Assembly: GCA_037178625.1 (NCBI GenBank)
Contig: CM074130.1
Span: 310,001-374,000 of the forward strand
Reading direction: 5' to 3'
Source: Skeletonema tropicum
Taxonomy: Eukaryota; Bacillariophyta; Thalassiosirophyceae; Thalassiosirales; Thalassiosiraceae
Length of the DNA stretch: 64,000 nucleotides
Below, piece after piece: positions 19,512 through 27,992 of the stretch. The notes under the pieces were generated by a model. That model saw only the letters and a program-made list of their open reading frames with translations, did not search any database and was not told the DNA's origin. The translations under genes were made by a program, and so were the position numbers. The number at the start of each line of letters is the position of its first letter. Positions within the stretch are counted from its first letter, which is position 1.

Positions 19512-22217
19512 ATGATGATGGCAGCAGCAACGGCGGCGGCTCCTCGTCCACCAAAGACGAAATATATGGGGCGACAAGAACCCGATCCATCATCATTATT
19601 GATGTATCCTACCAAACCCAATAAAAAGGCCAAATTTCATCATCATCATGACAATGCGGCGAATAACATTAGTAGCAATAGTAGTGATAGGAATGATGAT
19701 AACGATTATCGAGAAATAATATCATCCTCGCCTACCGATGTTCTCACCCATCCCGTGTCCACCACCACTGATGGTATTTATTTATTTCCATCATCTACTA
19801 CTACTACGGCTGCATCAGCGGTCGTTGTTGTGAAAACTCTCCCTCCCTCTCTCAAGGGGATTTCCGAGGCAGTCAAAGGTCTTCATTCGTCGTTACGCCA
19901 GCAGTCATCAGCGACGAGGAGGAGGCCGCCACAGCAGCAACATCAATTGGTGGCATTTCCGACAGAAGCACTGTATGTACTCACATGTTGTGTCAAGACC
20001 ACTTCCAAGAAGAAAGTACTTCTTGCCAACAAAGCTGCTGCTGCTGCTGCCAATAATTCGTCTTCATTTGAGAGACAAGAATCCTCCTCCTTCTCATCCA
20101 GCTGTAGTGGTGGTGGTGGTGATAACATGATTCATCCGTCAAATCCTTCATTGGAACATCTTCTATCAAGACAAACAGCACCAATAATCCATCAACAGCA
20201 GCAAAATCAAGGAGAAGATGATAAAGTTCCAAGACCATCCGTATTCGTCATTGACAGTAGGCATGCTCAACATTATTGTCAATTTAGTCACCCAAAGATG
20301 TTTGCAATTCGACCCAAAGAAGCCAACAAACAGACCACTCTTCAACCATCCAGTTCGTCTTTATTGGCTCCTCCTGTTGTTCCTCCTGTTGTTCCTGCTC
20401 CTGAAGGCAGTAGAGATAACATCATGGATCATAATGATAATGCCGACAGCTCTAGTGGCCACCAAGATGAACAGCAGCAGAAGAAGATGAGGCTGGGATG
20501 TACAACCAACACCTGCGCCCCCTCCTCCTCCTCCTCGCTAATCGAATCATCATCGTCATCACCGCCAATCTCATCATCATCATTATTGTCAAAGGGGGAG
20601 TCCACACCGAAATGTCGTGACAACATGGTGGAAGAATCTACCTCATCATCATCATCATCCTTATGTTTGACTCCAAAAGTAGTTGTTACGACGGAGGAGA
20701 ATCCCATTCCCTCGTCTTCGTCAACAACATCATCATCATCTTCTGTAGCAACTGTCGTCTCCCCCATAGCCAACAACAAGGCGGCAACAGTCATGGCCCA
20801 AATGAATGATGATGTCAAGATGCCACCACTCGGCAGCAGCAACACCAGCAGCACGACGAACAAACAACAACAACTACTCGCAGTGAACTTTAGCGAAAGC
20901 TACGAGGCATTCTCACGATTGGCCAATAAGTTTTGGCCTGGACCAATGATTATTTATGCTCCTGCTCGGATGATTGATGCTTCTTCTGGATGCAACAGCA
21001 ACAACAACAACAACAACAACAAGGAGGGCACTACTACCAACACCACTTCCTGTTGTTTGCCAAAGTCAAACCACCACGGCAATTTATCAAGAAGTTCTTC
21101 ATCGTCGTCATCATCATCATCATCATCGTCTTGTCCTTCCTTGCCAAGTCTTACTAATTTGTACAGTGTGGAAAAGGGGGAAGCTGCTGCTGCTTCTGCT
21201 GTTGCTGCTGCAGGGAATCAGAATTCCCAAAAAGTGTCAGTGTTGCCACCCTCGGTCCTCATTCCTTCGACAGATCTTCTCGTTCTTGACCGCGATGATG
21301 ATGATGGTGGTGGTAACAGCACTACTAATAACAAAAACAACAACAACACAAAGGAAGAGGAGCAATACTTTATTGGTATGCAATGCCCCTCTCACCCCCT
21401 CGCAAGAAGGATTCTCACAGAGATTCATCGTCCACTACAACGACGAGGTGGTCGTGGTGGTGGTGGTTCCTCCACAAAAACAACTACAACCTCTTCTTCT
21501 TTGTCGTCGTCTCTTCCCATGACACATTCCATTAGCACCGAGTCATTTGCATCATTTTCATCGTTAGATAATACTCCCAACAACAATCATCGTCCGGGGA
21601 AGGCTCATCAGCGTCATATTCGATGTGGGATTGCCGTGATTGGATCGTATATTGCACCTACTGTTGGGACAGATTGTTCTAATGGTAGGGAGGAAGATGA
21701 ATCAGGGATTGATACTACTACTACTACTACCGTCGTTGCCAACAGTGCTGCCAACGTAACAAGGATACTATCTTCTACTGCACCATCACCATCATCATCG
21801 AACAGTAGTAGTAATCTCAATAATAAGAAGCGAGGAGGAGGCACGGAGGAGGAACAAAACATCTACGTAGTGAACGGGGAAGACACCACTCATGAGAATT
21901 TTTCAGTACCAACGTGCAACTATGGTGGGATATCTCCCATTTCACTGGTGGTAGATGGTGCCAATCGTACAATATACTTGTTGCGTCATCATCAAAAAAG
22001 AGGTGGTGAGGGTGAGGGATGTTGTGGTGATGGTAATAATTATTTCAACAAGGAGATGATCTATCGTGCCTTATTGCAGCCCAAGTCTACTCCCGTTGGT
22101 CATATACAACATGTGGATGATGGTAGCAACAACAGCAAAGCTTCATCGAGTAAGGATATTGATCGTGTGATTACGGCTGTGTTGAGCCGTTGGAAGATTG
22201 TGGAACGTCATGTATGA
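19512..22217 (+). CDS. Sua5/YrdC-domain protein with extreme low-complexity insertions, 901 aa
   Basis: An uninterrupted 901-codon frame, ATG preceded by AACAGCAATA. Family motifs appear in order but far apart: LVAFPTEALYVL (148-157, cf. PTETVYGL), YEAFSRLANKFWPGPMIIYA (to about 482), YFIGMQCPSHPLARRIL (about 619-635), CGIAVIGSYIAPTVG and ISPISLVVDGANRTIYLLR (about 810). Between them lie Ser, Asn, Thr, His, Gly and Gln runs. A typical YrdC domain is ~200 residues; here it spans ~680. The family makes threonylcarbamoyl-AMP from Thr, bicarbonate and ATP for t6A in ANN-decoding tRNAs. Two points cast doubt on activity: PTET-YGL is altered to PTEA-YVL, and I see no K-x-R after it. It may be a divergent paralogue with another role. 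Fold assignment is fairly secure, activity is not. Confidence 0.75.
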   Translation: MMMAAATAAAPRPPKTKYMGRQEPDPSSLLMYPTKPNKKAKFHHHHDNAANNISSNSSDRNDDNDYREIISSSPTDVLTHPVSTTTDGIYLFPSSTTTTAASAVVVVKTLPPSLKGISEAVKGLHSSLRQQSSATRRRPPQQQHQLVAFPTEALYVLTCCVKTTSKKKVLLANKAAAAAANNSSSFERQESSSFSSSCSGGGGDNMIHPSNPSLEHLLSRQTAPIIHQQQQNQGEDDKVPRPSVFVIDSRHAQHYCQFSHPKMFAIRPKEANKQTTLQPSSSSLLAPPVVPPVVPAPEGSRDNIMDHNDNADSSSGHQDEQQQKKMRLGCTTNTCAPSSSSSLIESSSSSPPISSSSLLSKGESTPKCRDNMVEESTSSSSSSLCLTPKVVVTTEENPIPSSSSTTSSSSSVATVVSPIANNKAATVMAQMNDDVKMPPLGSSNTSSTTNKQQQLLAVNFSESYEAFSRLANKFWPGPMIIYAPARMIDASSGCNSNNNNNNNKEGTTTNTTSCCLPKSNHHGNLSRSSSSSSSSSSSSSCPSLPSLTNLYSVEKGEAAAASAVAAAGNQNSQKVSVLPPSVLIPSTDLLVLDRDDDDGGGNSTTNNKNNNNTKEEEQYFIGMQCPSHPLARRILTEIHRPLQRRGGRGGGGSSTKTTTTSSSLSSSLPMTHSISTESFASFSSLDNTPNNNHRPGKAHQRHIRCGIAVIGSYIAPTVGTDCSNGREEDESGIDTTTTTTVVANSAANVTRILSSTAPSPSSSNSSSNLNNKKRGGGTEEEQNIYVVNGEDTTHENFSVPTCNYGGISPISLVVDGANRTIYLLRHHQKRGGEGEGCCGDGNNYFNKEMIYRALLQPKSTPVGHIQHVDDGSNNSKASSSKDIDRVITAVLSRWKIVERHV

Positions 22218-23352
22218 AAATGAAGAGGGGGGTGATATGAGGACACATTATATTATAACCATGTTATGGTTTTGTTTGAATGGGATAATTAGCATTCGTA
22301 ATCATCGGAATATTTCGTAGTATAAATCAACTTGTACAGATCTCAACTGAAGCTGTACATATATGTAACAGAAATGTTAAAGTACGTCTGGTGGGCCCTC
22401 TCTGAGGCGACATTATCTAGGATATTGATAACGAACATGTGCTGCGGTAGCTATATATTTCCCAGATCGCACCCCAAGCCTGCTATCTTTCAAGCAGGCA
22501 AGGATTATCGTAAGGGTGATACCCTTGTTTGATGCCTCAAATCATTCTTTTGTTTGCTGGTGTACTTTTCCATGTACTAAAAGTCAGTTCTCACTCTTGC
22601 AACGGTCTTCGGTGCGGTTCCACACAGTGTGTGGTTGTAAAATTCTCATCCCATTGCTCGATGTCACTTACAATACTTGAAAGGCCCAGACGAAAGCGCT
22701 AGATCTTTCTCTCTTCATTGCAATTGCATGTAGCTTTTAGTTGAGCTGCTTGGGGCTGATTCGGAATACAGGGGTTGTCCCTCGCCTACGGTTGATATGT
22801 TGATATGTTCGGTACTTCAGTTCTGCTCTTTGAGTCGTACAAAGTTTTCGAAGAGTGTGACACCTACCAGTTAGTCACCCCAATCGAAAGTACGGATGTA
22901 GATGCGACGAAGTTCACTCTCACACATTTTTTGACTAACACTTTGCCTTGATTGAACTTGAACTAATACTGTAGCGTTCTAATCTCCCTCCCTCCCTCAC
23001 TTTTTGGAATTAGGCGTGAGCAAACTGAAAAATCAAGTCGAAGCGCCCCGGGCGAGCGTAACGGCCAATGGCTCTAACCTCTCTTTCTTATCCGTGGTCA
23101 CATGAACCGAAGATCATGCAATCTTAATGACATATGGTCGAAGTACTTGCTGCGTACCCTTTGCATGAATTATCTCCCTCCCCATTCTTCTCTTCCCTTT
23201 CAATCACCAAGGTACAAGTCTACGATGATCCGGGATACTCCCGTCTTCTCTCCTCATCCTGTCCAAAAATAGAAATTTTAATAGTGAAGGATCAGCATTT
23301 CTTAGGGCTTCCATCCGCGACATCAGCGCTGAGCGGACTGTAAGAAGATGCC
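22218..23352. other. Intergenic with a dispersed repeat
   Basis: Positions 22365-22475 (AGTACGTCTGGTGGGCCCTC … GATAACGAACATGTGCTGC) recur at 30135-30225. The 143-bp stretch 23117-23259 is an inverted copy of 27827-27969. No gene was recognised. Confidence 0.5.
23117..23259. repeat. Left arm of a 143-bp inverted repeat (partner 27827-27969)
   Basis: From TGCAATCTTAATGACATATG to CCCGTCTTCTCTCCTCATCC the sequence matches the reverse complement of 27827-27969 with very few differences. Arms are 4.6 kb apart and enclose a nested transposon, one WYT gene and a LINE remnant. Confidence 0.85.
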
Positions 23353-23658
23353 ATGCAAGTGCTTCAAGACTTAACAAAGAGCTTAACTCGACAAACAGCA
23401 AAGAACTCCTTGAAACAGCCTTGCTTGTCAGAAACGAAGTCACAAAGAATGCTCTTGTCGGATGTGAGCACTGCAGTGGATCTTAATCTTAAACCCATAG
23501 CACAAGTAAACATATCGTCAGTGTTGACTTGTTCAGAACATTCATTCTCTTCCGAGGATGCTTGCGATAATATGGACATTGAGACAGCTTTCAGTCTGTC
23601 AAGCAATGATCTATGCCATCTCAGGCATATCGAGGGCAATCGCTACATAACTAAATAG
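23353..23658 (+). CDS. Possible 101-aa ORF truncated by a transposon
   Basis: ATG 23353 opens a polar frame (MQVLQDLTKSLTRQTAKNSL … CHLRHIEGNRYITK) without a known motif. The TAG stop overlaps the TA target and first base of the transposon inserted at 23658, so an original longer frame may have been cut. An overlapping frame (about 23250-23480; SAFLRASIRDISAERTVRRC …) is also open, so which frame is real is uncertain. Confidence 0.3.
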   Translation: MQVLQDLTKSLTRQTAKNSLKQPCLSETKSQRMLLSDVSTAVDLNLKPIAQVNISSVLTCSEHSFSSEDACDNMDIETAFSLSSNDLCHLRHIEGNRYITK

Positions 23659-24406
23659 GGTGTCCAAGATCCACTTTCCCACCCCAAATTCCCACTTTCC
23701 CAACCCAGAATCAGCCCAGAATCCCACGTCGAATTTTGATTCTGAAAATCAAAATCCTACGGCCACCCCAGAATCCCACGTCGACGTAGGATTCTACTTT
23801 TCCACTTTCCCACCTCAGAATCCCACGCATTTTTTTATTTTGTGCGGGGAGTATCGCGCAGGCCCTCGGAAAGTGGGATTTTGGGGGTGGAAATTTTATG
23901 CTTGGACCAGGGTTGTATACCTACTCCGAAAATACGTAGGTACCTACGTATTGGGTAATACCTATCCGAATTTTCGACTGGGTACGTATTACTTGGTTAC
24001 GTACTCATTACCTAGGTGACCCAGTTAGGTACGAGTTAGGTCCTTGAATGGGTACTTTTCTGAAGAATTTTGGCCATTTCAGAGGTAAATTTTAAATTTC
24101 GCTATTTTACGGGTATTTCGAGCTCTTTTGTACCTGATTAGGAGTACCCAGAAGGTAGTTACCCTTAGGTAAGTACGTATCAGGTAAGTACCCATACAGA
24201 AATCGAGCAGGTACGTACGTAATAGTTACACCCAATACCCAAAAAATACCTGATGCCCAGGTATTTTTTCGGTGGGTAGGTGCGGAGTGGGTATACAACC
24301 CTGGCTTGGACACCAAAGCAATTTTTGACCCCAGATTCCCACCTCGGAATCCGAGGTGGGAATCCTACGTGGGAAAGTAGGAATCCTAACCTCATCTTGG
24401 ACACCC
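23658..24406. mobile_element. Outer MITE (TA target, GGGTGTCCAAGAT ends) containing a second element
   Basis: The termini GGGTGTCCAAGAT and ATCTTGGACACCC are perfect 13-bp inverted repeats flanked by TA (23656-23657, 24407-24408). Subterminal copies of CCCACTTTCCCA, GAATCCCAC and CCTACGT occur on both sides, and a hairpin CCCACCTCGGAATCCGAGGTGGG lies near the right end. Removing the inner element leaves about 345 bp of non-coding DNA, a typical MITE size. Confidence 0.8.
23908..24303. mobile_element. Inner hAT-like MITE with 8-bp target duplication
   Basis: The element begins CAGGGTTGTATACCTACTCC and ends (…GTGGGTATACAACCCTG) as its inverted repeat. GCTTGGAC is duplicated exactly at both sides (23900-23907 and 24304-24311). 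CAGGG ends plus an 8-bp target duplication are the hallmark of the hAT superfamily. The 396-bp interior is dense in GTACC/GGTAC and TACGTA words and codes for nothing. It sits inside the outer MITE and so is the younger insertion. Confidence 0.88.
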
Positions 24407-24763
24407 TAATAGGAAGCACAATTATTTTATGTGCCCTATGCGCGAGAAAGAGTTAAATTATCTCGTAATAAGTATAATGTAATCAGTAATCAGCCTCTCC
24501 GAGCTGAGCTCATCGCGGATAAGTATTGTAATCGCGGATAAAGTATTGAATCGCAGTACGTACGTCTTCTACTTATGACTTCTTGAAGAACTTGAGACAA
24601 AAATTTAACTCAATTAAGCCTGACTCAGTCGCGGTCTCAGCTCGCACAGTACTTACGTACTTCTCTTTTGCAGCTTGCTTTACTCATAAGTAATGCAAAC
24701 ATCAAAGGCATAGAACAAAACAATAATAATAATCATTATCATCCTCCTCTACTAACTACTAAC

Positions 24764-25234
24764 ATGGCAGCTGAATTGATCGTAGACTCCACTCTCAAAC
24801 GCAACCATGACGTTGTAAGATTTGCCGAAACAGCGCAGCTTTACATAGTTGATCGGCACGAGGATAAAAACGAGCTGTGGTACACCAAGGCAGAATACAA
24901 AAGAATGAAACGTGACATCAAGCAAGATGTCCTCCTAGCTCGCTCAAGCAATTCGGCGTGCGAAGAAGAGAACGGCTTCTGGATTGGTATTGCTCATCTA
25001 CTCACACCGGCCTGTGTGCTCGAGGTGCAGGCTTGCAGACGTCGATGCGTGCGTGCAGTCCTCGCAGAGCAGGCGAGACAAGACTCCTCTGAATATGAAA
25101 GTTTGATGTATAACGATATTGCACTTGCTTCGTTAGTTGAAACAAGGAAGACTATGTGGAAAGCGAGGATGCTCGGTAGGCTTCACCAGGATAGTATTTC
25201 AGAATATCAATCTCCTCAAGATCTAGAAGTCTAG
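24764..25234 (+). CDS. WYT-motif small-protein family, single-module copy, 156 aa
   Basis: ATG at 24764 chosen because MAAELIVDSTLKRNHDVVRF aligns with the paralogues. The frame is open 32 codons further upstream, but that part (an Asn/His run) is not shared. One N-terminal module is present: YIVDRHEDKNELWYTKAEYK, then RMKRDIKQDVLLARS. The body follows: GFWIGIAHLLTPACVLE, CRRRCVRAVLAEQARQ. The tail is longer than in the relatives (HQDSISEYQSPQDLEV). It is the most divergent copy in the window and keeps an intact frame. Function unknown. Confidence 0.75.
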   Translation: MAAELIVDSTLKRNHDVVRFAETAQLYIVDRHEDKNELWYTKAEYKRMKRDIKQDVLLARSSNSACEEENGFWIGIAHLLTPACVLEVQACRRRCVRAVLAEQARQDSSEYESLMYNDIALASLVETRKTMWKARMLGRLHQDSISEYQSPQDLEV

Positions 25235-25307
25235 AGGGTAGTTTTGTATTGTAATCGGTGTAAAGCGATGATAACTCGTAATTGTACAATTAGAATATAC
25301 CATTTTT

Positions 25308-25866
25308 ATCTACTACTATACGCTAGATTTCGACTGCCCTGCCCGATGCATATCATCATGTAAAGCTCGTGTACAACATCAAACATAAATCTTGCTTTGC
25401 CCAATTACTAATTATGGAACAGTATTGTAGATACAGCACAGTGTGTGACTGGGCTGGACAAGTTTTTTCGACGTGGTGCGGTGCTAAATGAATTCGCCGA
25501 TGCGGTACCCGGAAGTGTCACCTTTGCAGCCTTCTTCACACCATATATATGTACTCAAAGCTACCAATCAGCCGAAGCATGAGTAAAGAACTTCAAGATT
25601 GTCAAGGCGCTCTTTCAATGCAATTGTTATCTACTACTATATGCTAGATTTAGACTGCCCTGCCCGAATGATATAAAGCTCGTGTACAACATCAAACATA
25701 AATCTTGCTTTGCCCAATTATCAATGATGGGCCAGTAGGTACATATTGTAGATGAGTACAGTGTGTGACTGGACAAGTTTTTCCGACTTGGTGCTGAAAT
25801 GAACTCGCCGATGCGGTACCCGGAAGTGTCAATTTTGAGCCTTCTTCACACCATACTCAAAGCTCA
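25308..25866. repeat. Imperfect tandem duplication downstream of the WYT gene
   Basis: Two copies (about 25308-25625 and 25629-25866) of a segment beginning ATCTACTACTATA(C/T)GCTAGATTT and including AAGCTCGTGTACAACATCAA and GATGCGGTACCCGGAAGTGT. The first copy extends into a piece also present at 26085-26150. Confidence 0.75.
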
Positions 25867-25894
25867 AGCTACTTATGTGCCCGACCACCACATC

Positions 25895-26075
25895 ATCGCT
25901 CAGTGATGACCAAATTTCATATTTATTACACAGTATTGTACAGGTGGCAGATCTATTTCACAAAGAAGTAGCTATCAGTCGACTCAAGAGTCTTCTCAGC
26001 CAGATACAGATACTTTTCTTGTTTACAATACCAGTGATACTTACCGTAACACAGAAATAACCTAAAGCCCGACCT
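25895..26075 (+). repeat. 5'-truncated LINE tail (NTSDT family)
   Basis: Reads SSLSDDQISYLLHS … SSQPDTDTFLVYNTSDT with small frame differences, then TTACCGTAACACAGAAATAA and CCTAAAGCC. It matches the tail at 34740-34940; the stop codon is lost here (NTSDTYRN). Confidence 0.6.
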
Positions 26076-26447
26076 ACCTAGCAGCAATGAGCCGAAGCAT
26101 GAGTAAAGAACTTCAAGATTGTCAAGGCGCTCTTTCAATGCAATGAGTGTGGTAGGAGGTAGGCCGGCTGGTCATGGTATCTTTGATTGGGCGAGGGAGG
26201 CATGAGCATGAGACATCGATAACAGCCATGGTGGAGGTGATGCTGGAGGATGAGAATTTTTGGACCAGGCTCGGCGATCGAGGATCGAGGATCGGGAATA
26301 CTCAGTGTTGCAGAATGGCTTCTCCTGAAGGATTCTGTAGTGGAGTTTTGTAAATCGTAGATTTTGATGGTCGCTACGTCTTCCTACACATCAAGAATAA
26401 CTTCTAACACATCAAGAATAACTTCAAAATTGATTCAACAACTTCAA

Positions 26448-27770
26448 CTAAGCGGCACCGATTGCCCGTCCGGCCCCGTTTGGAGAAGTGCTGACATGAA
26501 GAAAGAGTTGAAGAAGTAGACCCGTTGTGAGTTCACCTTTGGAAAGAGAACTCTGCGAGAAAGCAATTGATGATCTCATCGTTAATCCATTGCGGTGGTC
26601 GCAGTGACAGCAGTGCTTCCCTTTTTGAACCTTATCCCGTCCTGACAAATCGAGGGTGAAATTCTCTGGAACCGATCTAAATAGGTCCCTCGTAGAGAAT
26701 GTTCTCATCTCTTCATCAGTATTCCGTCGAAACAGCTCAAGACGATCGGTGCGCTGCGTACGTAGGTCTAGCGGTAGCCTTGGCCTGGGCCTGAGGGTGG
26801 AGGTGGCCTGTACTTCCGGACGAGGTGGCTGCTTAAAGATAGGGGCGAGACGCAGACGCAGGGGAGCCTTCTTGGAACTAATCTTGCCGGTGCTAGTGGC
26901 TGCTGTCGCAACTTGTTCCTGCGGAGCGATCCTTGCTTGAGCCGCCGCAGGAGTGGCCTCTTCCAGCAGGCCTCCCGTGTGATCTCCAGCCGCTTCTCTG
27001 CTAGCCACTGCCGCATTCAACCAGTACTGTTGTTGCTCTGTACTTTTGGCAAAGAGTTCCTCTGGTACATCTGAGGGCGTCATCGAAGGAGATCCCGCAT
27101 GGGAGATCCCGCATGGGTTCCCATGCAACGGAGTCGAAGATAGAGGGAGGCATTAATCCTTCATTGGCATAGAATTGTTTTGCTCTTTCTTTGCCGATGT
27201 AATATCGGAGTTCATTGACCACATCCGCAGTTTGCTTCTCATTGTCAACAAGTACCACTACCGACTCTAGAGGGAGAGTGAATGTTGCAGGATGCACCAA
27301 CATCGTATTCACTGCCCGCCGTAAAACCCGTTTGGCTCTTTCGTCGCAAATTACATTGAGCTTTGCCTCTATTGACAGTGCATCGTAACTCAAGCTGTCA
27401 TCCAGATGAGCCTTGACGTGGGACAGTTTGTGGACCAATTTGGTAAGTGACTGTATCTTCCGCAGCGTAAAGAACTTCAAGATTGTCAAGGAGCTCTTTC
27501 AATGCAATGAGTGTGATAGGAGGTAGGCCGGCTGGTCATGGCATCTTTGATTGGGCGAGGGAGGCATGAGCATGAGACATCGATAACAGCCATGGTGGAG
27601 GTGATGCTTGGTAAGTGACTGTATCTTCCGCAGCACCCGCGCAGAATATCGTTGTTCTCGGCCGCAGACGAGATCCTAGCATACTTCGCCGCAAAGGTGT
27701 GCTTGCTTGTATTTTCATCCACGAAGACGTCGTCTTCAGTATGATCGAACGGATGTTCTGCGCAGACATA
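26448..27770 (-). pseudogene. LINE remnant: RNase H to C-terminus, internally deleted
   Basis: The minus strand matches the retroelement at 45082-48081. Around 27730-27635, VDENTSKHTFAAKYARISSA and NNDIL align with its SDCLGAL…RIPS…HSDIL region. From 27465, RKIQSLTKLVHKLSHVKAHL leads to the last RNase H motif (NVICDERAKR). After DSVAWEPMRDLP the frame jumps to SPSMTPSDVPEELFAKSTEQ, and QQQYWLNAAVASREAA aligns with HQAYWLLSVKAAREAF. About 200 residues are therefore missing, at a site marked by a 14-bp tandem duplication (GATCCCGCATGGGA twice, near 27090-27117). A 143-bp repeat with a ~24-bp target duplication interrupts it at 27466-27608. The end (26448-26760) is basic and open but unrecognised. 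Non-functional. Confidence 0.7.
27466..27608. repeat. 143-bp dispersed repeat inserted with a ~24-bp target duplication
   Basis: GTAAAGAACTTCAAGATTGT … GTGGAGGTGATGCT also occurs at about 26103-26244, and partly at 25578-25622. Here it is bordered on both sides by GGTAAGTGACTGTATCTTCC followed by GCAG (27442-27465 and 27610-27633). Removing it and one border restores the LINE remnant's sequence. Confidence 0.75.
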
Positions 27771-27826
27771 TCAGACGACGAACAAGAAGAGTCGAGTGAG
27801 GAGGTCTATCATGATGCGGCTAGCAC

Positions 27827-27969
27827 GGATGAGGAGAGAAGACGGGAGTATCCCGGATCATCGTAGACTTGTACCCTGGTGATTGAAACGGAAGAGAAGA
27901 ATGGGGAGGGAGATAATTCATGCAAAGGGTACACAGCAAGTACTTCGACCATATGTCATTAAGATTGCA
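27827..27969. repeat. Right arm of the 143-bp inverted repeat (partner 23117-23259)
   Basis: Reverse complement of the left arm. It lies between the LINE remnant and the 3' end of the HSF-like gene. A GTG-started frame runs through it (27615-27866, acidic SDDEQEESSEEVYHDAASTD) but has no ATG and I do not call it a gene. Confidence 0.8.
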
Positions 27970-27992
27970 ACCAGCAAAATATTGTGAAAATG

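Noticed and set aside
20429..20863. 144-codon minus-strand ORF inside the Sua5-like gene
   Set aside because: Antisense of Ser/Asn homopolymer codons; low-complexity Asp/Val shadow.
27615..27866. 83-codon acidic ORF (SDDEQEESSEEVYHDAASTD)
   Set aside because: Begins with GTG, has no ATG, overlaps the LINE remnant and the inverted-repeat arm, and its opposite strand carries recognisable LINE sequence.
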